This document shows, in pieces, positions 44,129-52,119 of a stretch of 64,000 bases of DNA. Source of the stretch: Pomphorhynchus laevis. Taxonomy: Eukaryota > Acanthocephala > Palaeacanthocephala > Echinorhynchida > Pomphorhynchidae. Both the position numbers and the translations under genes were made by a program. The stretch is from the NCBI GenBank assembly GCA_012934845.2, contig WNNJ02000096.1:62001-126000 (forward strand), in the 5' to 3' direction. Below the pieces are notes generated by a model, which was not told the origin of the DNA, did no database searches, and saw nothing but the letters and a program-made list of their open reading frames with translations. The first letter of the stretch is position 1. The number at the start of each line of letters is the position of its first letter.

Positions 44129-45318
44129 CTGCGAAGAGCTCCCATATAAGAGATACGAGTATTCCGACCCAGTACAGTCCACGCATGCCTTTCGGGTCTT
44201 ATATTCGAATGTCTTAAGTCTCATTAATAAAATGGACGAAGTTCTCACTCTGGTTAACAGCACCTCATTTGAAATACTTGTTTTTACAGATTCGTGACTA
44301 AAACGTCACATCATAGATTCAGAAATTTCCATCGATGGGTACGTCATAATCCGAGCAGATCGGCAAACTTGCCGTGGTGGCGGAGTGATCATAAATGCTA
44401 GAGAAGTTCTTACAACTCGTGTTATGTCAATTGAGTGCGATGAATCAAGTTTTTGTGAATACGCTTGGGTTTCTGTAACAGACCATAAAAACATATTTTT
44501 CTCTATAGGTGTCTTCTATCGCCCCCATTCGCTCCAACCGGGTCGATTATATCCTCAATAACTGAAAATACATTCAAGGGTCAAAAAGTTATTTTATTAG
44601 GAGACTTTAACATGCCGCGAATTGATTGGATATATTACGTTACTCTTCCTGGATGTGATCCCGAATCATTACTGCTTTTAAACACGATAAATGATCTACA
44701 TTTAGTCCAACATGTTCACAGGATACTCGTCACAGGGTACTAACTCCTCAATTCTTGACCTCTGCTTTTCGAGTGAAACGTATCTGATAAAAAACGTCAA
44801 ATACGGACCTCCGCTAGGATCAAGCGATCACTCTACCATCTCAATAGAATTTAACGCACTCGGACCATATGCCGAAACGGTTAAAACGTCGAATCCTTAA
44901 TAGATCGACTATGATGTCGTGCGTAGTATAATTTCCTGTATGTATTGGCCCGGCCCATCGAAAGCAAGCATTCAAGAAGTTTGGGATTACTTTAAAACAA
45001 CATTAAATTGTGTTCTCGACTATTTTGATCCGATACTTCAGAATCGTACACGAAAACTACATCCGAAATGGTTAGATGCGGAATTGCTTGCTCTAATCAA
45101 ACACCGTGATAGATGTTTCCATGCGTACAAAAAAGGGGAACTCTCTTTTGAACACTACCATCATTGCAGGAATACTGTTTCTATTCTGAAAAAAAGAAAA
45201 AAAAAACGCAGTTTCATTTCAAATATATGTCGCTCCACTCATAACATTCCCTGGGTGGCTTTCAAAAGCATACTTCACGTTCTATACACTCGACAGATTG
45301 TTCATACCTATTAATAAT
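44103..45318 (+). pseudogene. LINE A5 ORF2, endonuclease part
   Basis: Motifs are LYSNVLSLINKMDE (Asn), LVFTDS then TGA for Trp (the ESW/DSW site), RGGGVIINA, GVFYRPHS, LLGDFNMPRIDWI (44597 on, shifted frame), ILDLCFSSETY and GSSDHSTISIEF. The piece then runs HPKWLDAELLALIKHRDRC to the insertion point. It has at least one stop and two frame changes. Confidence 0.8.
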
Positions 45319-45342
45319 ACAAATTTATTTAATGTGGCAAAT

Positions 45343-45359
45343 GCGTACAAGCTGTACGC
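45343..45359 (-). other. LINE B2 3' hairpin, GCGTAC/GTACGC variant
   Basis: GCGTAC, loop AAGCT, GTACGC. Both arms differ from the B1 stem (GCGTGC/GCACGC) at the paired position, so pairing is kept. The outer GTGG/CCAC pair is present. Confidence 0.85.
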
Positions 45360-45388
45360 TTACAAGTCCACAAACAAAAATGAAAAAG

Positions 45389-48298
45389 TCAAGCAGATAA
45401 ATTGTTAAAATGGGATCGGATTTGTCGTTTGAAGCACTGCAGGGAAGTTGATTGGCGTATATGAATGGGCAGATGGTTCCACGATAGAGGAGCAGCCACA
45501 ATGAAGGAGCGGAGTCCAAAGGAGGTAGAGTAGTTTGGGACATGTAAAAGAAGGGAATTACAGGAACGCAGAGCACAATACACAGTACGAGAATTGTCGA
45601 GAAAAGGAAGGTTGAGAAATGAAGGGGTATGAGAAGTTATAAGGCGAAAAGCAATGATAAGAAGACGAATTTGAACACGACAATAAATGGTAGGACAATC
45701 AAGAGAAACAAGATAGTAGGATGTATGACTAAAACGACGAAGACGGAGGAGAACTCGAACGGCAGCGTTAATGATGCGTTGTAAAGGAAGAAGAGTGGAT
45801 TTAGGTGAGTTGGAAAATAGACTAAGACAGTAATCAAGTCTTGAGAAAAGAAGAGAATATATGAGAGTCATACAAGAAGGGAAATCGATCAATCTACGAA
45901 CTTGACGGAGATTGCGGAGTATCAAGGTAGATGAGCGTACTTTATCACTAACGAAAGGTTTAAGTGAAAGTCGGTTGTCGAAATGAAAGCCTAGGAAAAC
46001 GAGATTATCAACGATAGGAAGAATTGTAGAATTTAATGATACGGAGGGAGGTTCGAAGCCGAGGCGTCGAGGTAGGATCCACATAATTTTGGATTTATCA
46101 GGATTCAGAGAAAGGCGAAGGGAAGAAAGATGATTGGAAATTGAGACAAGACAGTCCGAAGCGGAAACACTAAGATCGTGAATACGATAAACAGGTGCAT
46201 GAGCATAGATGAGAATGTCATCAGCATATTGCATAACATGGAAGTTAAATTTATGAGAAATCGAAGACAAATCACCAAGAAGAAGAGAGAAAAGTATAGG
46301 GCCTAAAACGGAGCCTTGTGGAACACCGGACGGAATGGACGAAGGATATGAGAGAGAAGAGTTAGAATATACGCGAAATGTACGGTTTGATAGATATGAA
46401 GAAAACCATGATACAGTGGTTAAAGAGAAGCCATAATCATGACGAAGGCGATGGAGAAGAATCGAGTGATCGACGATGTCAAAAGCAGACGATAGATCAA
46501 GAGAAACTATGACACTACATAATTTATGATCGCGCGATATGAGTAAGTCGTTATAAACTTTAAGACATGCAATTTCGGTAGAGTAATTAGAGCGAAAAGC
46601 GGCTTGGAAGGGAGGAAATAAGTTAGAGGAATAGAGATATGTATTAACTTGCTTAAGAACGAGACGCTCAAGGAGTTTAGAGAGGGTTGGGAGAAGTGAA
46701 ATAGGACGGTACGAAGATGGTAGTGAGGAGTCGAGAGATTGCTTTTTGATGAGAGGACGAACAGTGGCGCATTTCCAGATGGAAGGAAATGTACGGCTAC
46801 GGATGGACGAGTTGAACAATGTGGTTAGGAAGGGTGAGATAGAGGAGCAGATATTTTTAAGCAAGTGAGTTGGAATTGGGTCAGAAGGAGAGGTTTTATT
46901 AGGTAATGACAGCAGAACCGAAGAAACTTCATCAGACGAAACGGGAAGAAGGTGGAATAGTTCTGGGAGGGAAGTATTTAAAGAGAAGAGTGGGTACAAG
47001 GGGGCTACGGGTAGTAGGGAAAGTAAATTAGATAGCTTAGTTTGTAGATAAGAAGAAAATTCATCAGGATTTATATTACAAGAAGTAGATGATCGTGAAA
47101 GAATTGAGTTTAAGATTTTCCAATGAGATTTAGAGTTGGAAGATGACTCGAGTTGATTTCGCCAAAAGATAGTACGTTTAGTACGTATAAGAATAAGATG
47201 TGAACGGCGTAGAGAAAAGTAGGAATCACGGAGATTTGGAGGGAGTGAGTTGGGAGAACGTTTAAGAAAGCGATTATACACACGAAAAGAGTGACGGAGT
47301 CGACGCTTAGAAAGACTACAGTCAGAATCGAACCAGGGAGCATGGCGCAAGCGCTGGGAACGTCGAAGTCGACTAGGCAGAAGGTTATTGAGGATCGACG
47401 TAAGTTCAGAATCAAACAGAATGCAGAGATCATCGGGAGAGAGATAGTTAAGAGGAAGTGAAAAGAGTGAAGAATTGAGTAAGGCTGTGCAGAGAACAGG
47501 GATATCGAGAAGCTTCCAGGGTCGACTTGGTGTAGATAAAGGTAAAGGCGGAGAAGGAGGATGGGGACGAGTAAGAGTAAGAGTGACAAGGAAATGATCG
47601 GACAAACCAGGATCAGTAATTGACAAGGAAGTATAGTCATTGAAGCAGTTAGGGACAGCAATGATGTCGAGAGCACCGCCGAGAATATGAGTTGGGCTTG
47701 TTGAAAGTAATTTATAGTTAAAATCAGAAAAAAGATTAGTTAAAGTGATAGAGTCAGAGTCAGACGGGCGATCAAGACGAATGTTAAAGTCACCGAGAAC
47801 AAAAGAAGGAGTATAAGACAATGAACAGTGAGACATAAGATCTGCAAGGTCGTTAAAGAAGATACGTGATGGGGCAACTGAACCTGGACGGTATACAATC
47901 ACAAGTTCCAGAGGGAAATGCGTTGATAATCTGCATATGAGTAATTCGAACGAAGTGTAACGGATGTTAACGTTGATTTTACGTAAAGACATTAGGTGAC
48001 GAGCAATGGCAACAATACCGCCATGGTTAGAAGCAGTAGATGTATGATATGCAATTTGACGAGCTGATTCAACTAGAGAACAACCAGAGCGACATAGACG
48101 ACGAATAGCAAGATCGTCGGAGTCAGAGTGCCAGGATTCGGTAATGCAGAGAATATCGATAGATAATTGATCGAAGATATCGAGAAGCATATCAGCTTTA
48201 TGAAGAATGGAGCGAGTATTGAATAGACTAAGACGAAAAGTATGCTTAGGAGTGAGATTGACTAGCGAAGAAGACAAGGGGGAGAGATGGGACGCCAT
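45389..48298 (-). CDS. LINE B2 ORF2: APE endonuclease and reverse transcriptase, intact
   Basis: 969 residues from an ATG. The endonuclease (about 15-240) has LFNTRSILHKADMLL (Asn), ITESWHSDSDD (Glu), VIVYRPGS, VLGDFNIRLDRP, GALDIIAV and GLSDHFLV (Asp/His). The RT (about 480-760) has SSYRPISLLPTLSKLLERLV, AAFRSNYSTEIACLKVYNDL, LDLSSAFDIVDHSILL, GVPQGSVLGPILFSLLLGDL, MQYADDILIYAHAP and LSLNPDKSKIMWILPRR. The C-terminus has FLGFHFDNRLSLKPFV, RLDYCLSLFSNSPKS and WNHLPIHIRQS. The HSTE/SSAFD-type wording suggests an L2/CR1-group element. It overlaps ORF1 by 37 nt. Confidence 0.93.
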   Translation of the reverse strand: MASHLSPLSSSLVNLTPKHTFRLSLFNTRSILHKADMLLDIFDQLSIDILCITESWHSDSDDLAIRRLCRSGCSLVESARQIAYHTSTASNHGGIVAIARHLMSLRKINVNIRYTSFELLICRLSTHFPLELVIVYRPGSVAPSRIFFNDLADLMSHCSLSYTPSFVLGDFNIRLDRPSDSDSITLTNLFSDFNYKLLSTSPTHILGGALDIIAVPNCFNDYTSLSITDPGLSDHFLVTLTLTRPHPPSPPLPLSTPSRPWKLLDIPVLCTALLNSSLFSLPLNYLSPDDLCILFDSELTSILNNLLPSRLRRSQRLRHAPWFDSDCSLSKRRLRHSFRVYNRFLKRSPNSLPPNLRDSYFSLRRSHLILIRTKRTIFWRNQLESSSNSKSHWKILNSILSRSSTSCNINPDEFSSYLQTKLSNLLSLLPVAPLYPLFSLNTSLPELFHLLPVSSDEVSSVLLSLPNKTSPSDPIPTHLLKNICSSISPFLTTLFNSSIRSRTFPSIWKCATVRPLIKKQSLDSSLPSSYRPISLLPTLSKLLERLVLKQVNTYLYSSNLFPPFQAAFRSNYSTEIACLKVYNDLLISRDHKLCSVIVSLDLSSAFDIVDHSILLHRLRHDYGFSLTTVSWFSSYLSNRTFRVYSNSSLSYPSSIPSGVPQGSVLGPILFSLLLGDLSSISHKFNFHVMQYADDILIYAHAPVYRIHDLSVSASDCLVSISNHLSSLRLSLNPDKSKIMWILPRRLGFEPPSVSLNSTILPIVDNLVFLGFHFDNRLSLKPFVSDKVRSSTLILRNLRQVRRLIDFPSCMTLIYSLLFSRLDYCLSLFSNSPKSTLLPLQRIINAAVRVLLRLRRFSHTSYYLVSLDCPTIYCRVQIRLLIIAFRLITSHTPSFLNLPFLDNSRTVYCALRSCNSLLLHVPNYSTSFGLRSFIVAAPLSWNHLPIHIRQSTSLQCFKRQIRSHFNNLSA

Positions 48299-49587
48299 CG
48301 AATTTTTGGCCTTGTGTGTACAACGTGAAAATTTCCGTTGATTTGACGTATAGATAAGGATGACTCGCCGTTTGTTTCACGTCGATGTTTCTCAATGCGA
48401 GCTAAATTGAGCTGGGCGATATCAGAAGGGGAGCGGTCAGGAAAGATACGGCAAGTAGATGAAGTGGTAAGAAGTTTAAAGCGTTGGGAGAGTACAGAAG
48501 AGGCATGTGAACTATGTCGGAAAACGATTTTTAAGAGTGGAGGACTGAGATGATTGGATTTAGTGGATTTGTTTAAACGAATAAAGGATACAGGATCGAT
48601 ATTATTGAAGAGGGATGGGTTATCATCAGGAAGAATGGTTGCTAGGATAGACCTGAAAGCAGATACATCATCATCGAGGCGAGATTGTGGAGAAGCAGAT
48701 TCGGAAAGCTTTAAGTTTGATATGATTATACAGCGATCGCGCGAAGGAAAACGATTTCGTGGAAGTGGTGGACGGACAGAGCTGGTAGGAGTCGAGGCAG
48801 ATGAGCAGATAGAAGTGGAAATGACAGGGGTGCTTGATAGAGAATTAATATTGGTTGGAGCAATTATGACAGGAGCGGGGTGTTGAATCGATTGATCAGA
48901 GATGTGACTGGAGATGATTTTAAATGAAGGATGTAAATTATTTGGAAGTGTTACGTGGGAGGTAGAGTAAGGAGAATTAAGACAGGTTGGGGCATGAGTG
49001 ACAGGAATGGAGTGTTGAATCAGTTGATCGGAAATGTTACTGGAAATGATTTTGATGGAAGGATGTAAATTATTGAGAAGTGATACGGGGGAGGTCGAGT
49101 AAGAAGTACGTGAAGATAATAAAGAAGTTTGAGATTTATTTAGATTGGGAAAGGAATAGGAAAGAGGAGGTACGAGATGAAAAGCTTTACTGTTAGCATT
49201 GTTAGAATGAGAAAGATTAATGGAAGTTTTGTACGTAGTTGAACGAGGAGTGTGTGAGAGAGTAGGTTCAATAATGGGATTATATGATGCGAAGTCAGGT
49301 GTTGATGCGAGGGAAACATCTAAAACATCATTGGTCTGAGTGGTCGTGTGTGATACAGGAGTAGAGGAGCAGGATAACTGTAGTATTCGTACTGATGTAC
49401 AAAAACCGCAAGTGAAATTTTTACGTTAATACACCGAGTGGTCGGATATTTTAACACGAACAAGTGTCCATACATCGCAATCTTTGGAATCGCATCCAAC
49501 TTCAAAGCTGGTATAACCATCATTGCATTCCGATGTGGAAGATTCTTGATCAGGAACAGGGATCTGAGATCGCGCTTTTTTAGGCAT
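48262..49587 (-). pseudogene. LINE B2 ORF1, one in-frame stop
   Basis: An ATG at 49587 starts MPKKARSQIPVPDQ, followed by CDSKDCDVWTLVRVKISDHS. Then there is a TAA (about 49426-49428), and the same frame continues RKNFTCGFCTSV to about 48264. The C-terminal part has RDRCIIISNLKLSES, SRLDDDVSAFRSILATIL, LLKIVFRHSSHASSVLSQRF, RIFPDRSPSDIAQ and HVVHTRPKIRW, parallel to B1 ORF1. The linker contains two similar repeats of about 60 residues (each with NNLHPS[IF]KIISS). Length with the stop ignored is about 441 codons, longer than B1 because of that duplication. Confidence 0.8.
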
Positions 49588-49632
49588 GACCTTTTATCGA
49601 TAGATTGAGCTCAATCCGCGAGCGTAGCGAGC

Positions 49633-49878
49633 GGAACTGACAGGAATAATCTGGAACTGACAGGAATAATCTGGAACTGACAGGAATAATCTGGAACTGA
49701 CAGGAATAATCTGGAACTGACAGGAATAATCTGGAACTGACAGGAATAATCTGGAACTGACAGGAATAATCTGGAACTGACAGGAATAATCTGGAACTGA
49801 CAGGAATAATCTGGAACTGACAGGAATAATCTGGAACTGACAGGAATAATCTGGAACTGACAGGAATAATCTGGAACT
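49633..49878 (-). repeat. 20-bp tandem array at the 5' end of LINE B2
   Basis: Twelve units of GGAACTGACAGGAATAATCT (plus-strand reading) and a partial thirteenth are essentially identical. The array lies directly upstream of ORF1, separated by about 45 bp that include CCGCGAGCGTAGCGAGCGG. The position suggests promoter-type 5' UTR monomers. Confidence 0.95.
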
Positions 49879-51645
49879 TATTGCGACTTTATTGACCGAA
49901 AATGGGTCAATCTTGACCTCCCCAACTGATGTAGTTGCTCATTTTATAGACTATTTCGCTATCAAAGAAGATAGTGTCGATCCCCGATGGTATAATCCAA
50001 ACTAAACACAATGTACTTCTACCTAGAGTAGTCATATCTAACATTGAATTTAGCGATGAAGAGGTACTGCACGAGCTACTAAAATTACCCCGCAACGCCG
50101 CGTCAGGTCCTGACCATACACCTCCAATATTCTTAAAGGAATTGGCTCCTGCAATATACGCTCCCTTAGCTTCTATTTTTAGAAGATCACTGAACACAGG
50201 TTCTCTACCATCTGATTGGACTAAGCCTATTGCACGTTCAATTTTCAAGAAAGGCGATAAATCCCAGGTTTCCAACTACCGTCCCATCAGTCTCACATCT
50301 ATAGCTTGTAAGGTATCAGAAAAATTGATTCTTCGTCACCTTAGCGCTTTCGTTGAAGCTAACAATCGCCTCAGCCCAGTCAGCATGGATTTAGGCCAAA
50401 TCGCTCAACGGTAACGAACCTTGTAAAAGCGAGAACAAGCTGGATGGACTCAATGAGAAGTGGTTCCAAATTAGATGTGATATTTATAGACTTATCGAAA
50501 GCATTCATTAGAGTTATTTCCAATTCGCTAGTAAACAAATTATTTAACATTGGTGTACGGGGCTCTTTGTTACGCTGGATTCAATCATTCGTAAGCAACC
50601 GCTCGTTTGCAGTACTCAATGATGACGACAGATGTATCGCAGGAATCGGCCATTAGTCTAACTCTCTTTAATATATATGTAAATGATATTACAAACAACT
50701 TAACGTCGGAATGTGTTACCTACGCAGATGATCTTAAGGTTAGGAGGCGAATCATTAGTGATTCCGATGTTAGTGATCTTCAAAAAGAACTGGATTTTAT
50801 AAATAAATGATGTATATCCAATGGGCTGATGATAAATGCGATTAAATGTAGACAAATGCGGAGCGGCTCCCCAGACATTCGTTGCTCTTATAAAATTGGA
50901 AACATGTCGATTGATTCTACAGATAAAATCGATGATTTAGGGGTATCTACGCTTAATACGCTCGATATGAGCGCTCACGTAAATAAAGTTTCGGCCAATT
51001 GCCGTCGTACTATTGGCATCATTAGACGATCTTTTGGATCACTAGAGGCATGTAGCTTCAGAATAATATACAAGGCCCTCATCGAATCTCGAATGCTATA
51101 CGCATCTCCCGCAGCGTATCCACATCTGTGCAAGAACATTGTGGCTTACGAATCAATTCTCCGGTCGGCTACTCGTCTTGTTCCCACTGTCAAAGACCTG
51201 CCGTTTGACCATAAATGAGAAATCCTAGGTGTTTCAACGGTTTGTGAAAGTATGGTAAAAGCTGATCTTATGCTGGTATGGAGGGCAATTTTATCGCCCA
51301 CGCAGCCCCCCAACTTTATGTTTTGCCTACACAACTCCGAGCAATTACGTGAACATCGACTAACGCTCAAACATCGTAGAAAAGTCCATCGACAATATCA
51401 GGATATCATAGATCGAGTAATAAACAGTTAGAACAGCCTTCGTCATCTGCAATTGAATGCCGGAACATCCGAGAATTTCGGCGTGCGTTGAACAATGTAT
51501 CGCTCTCATAGGAAGTCGAACCTGATTTGGATTTTATTGTTTTACTGACATTGTACTTTTTTTACATTGAGATCCAGCCAAACGAGTCACCGCTCATCGG
51601 CTGTTGTATACTAATAATAATGTTAATTAATGAAGTGTCACCAGC
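49879..51645 (+). pseudogene. LINE A5 ORF2, RT part and 3' end
   Basis: Motifs are VLHELLKLPRNAASGPDHTP (50061 on), NYRPISLTSIACKVSEKLIL, FIDLSKAFIRVIS, FNIYVNDITNNL, VTYADDLKVRRRI and AIKCRQMRSGS. The C-terminus has VSANCRRTIGIIRRSFGSL, IESRMLYASPAAYP and SATRLVPTVKDLPFDHK. Frame changes occur near 50410, 50630 and 50810, and a stop at 51218. It continues the A5 element beyond the B2 insertion and ends in a (TAA)n tail. Confidence 0.82.
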
Positions 51646-52119
51646 ATATTTTCCGTAAGTAGAACGAACGATCGCGTCAAATGCTAGGATAATGGATATA
51701 TTTTTGAAATTCAGTTACTGCACTGTCAAAATTAAATAGAATGAAACTATATATCTTCGAAGAATTCGAACATTAGGGAAAAAGAGATTTTTACTTAAGT
51801 AGAATACACGATGGCTAATGATTTATCAAGCATACCGTGATTGTTGTAACTGCGACAGAAGAAACGAAGTCGCCAGTGTTAAAAAAGGCTTAGTAACTAT
51901 TTCGACTATTACATCACACAAAAACGGAATTTTTAATAATATAAAAGAATTTTGTTCTGTCTATTTTAGTACGACATCGAAAATGTGATGATATTATAGA
52001 TAAGTTTAGTAATTTCATTATTTAAAAGGTAATCGGCTTATTAAAATTTACTTCAGCATGCGTTTAGATGGGGAAACTTTCGTGTTGACATTACATAAAT
52101 TTTTATAAAAAAATGATAT
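51646..52119. other. AT-rich stretch, nothing recognised
   Basis: No coding signal or repeat that I can name between the A5 tail and the B1 tail. Confidence 0.35.

Larger units (their letters stand above)
45321..49878 (-). mobile_element. LINE B2, full-length-looking, with 12 x 20-bp 5' tandem repeats
   Basis: The minus-strand element has 5' tandem units (49878-49633), a short leader, ORF1 (49587-48262, one stop), ORF2 (48298-45389, open) and a 3' UTR with hairpin (45343-45359) and an AAATAAATT-type tail at 45321-45335. It is inserted in LINE A5. Apart from the ORF1 stop it looks fresh. It is probably the best-preserved B copy here and a model for the truncated B2 fragments at 35.1, 41.9 and 63 kb. 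Confidence 0.9.
43570..51645 (+). mobile_element. LINE A5, split by a LINE B2 insertion
   Basis: The left part (43570-45320) carries the ORF1 C-terminus and ORF2 endonuclease. The right part (49879-51645) carries RT to the 3' end. The left piece stops in the endonuclease-RT linker (NICRSTHNIPWVAFKS) and the right piece starts in the next linker motif (LIATLLTENGSILTSPTDVV), so the 4.5-kb B2 copy between them was inserted here. The 3' end is CCGCTCATCGGCTGTTG then TAATAATAATG. Possible short duplications ACCTATT and ACTTATT flank the insertion. It is dead, with several stops and frame changes in ORF2. Confidence 0.85.

Noticed and set aside
47110-47676. 188-codon minus-strand frame inside LINE B2
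   Set aside because: Out-of-phase shadow of the intact ORF2, hydrophobic by composition only.
49633-49878. CRISPR-like array
   Set aside because: Units are 20 bp head-to-tail with no unique spacers, in a eukaryotic LINE context. It is a simple tandem array.
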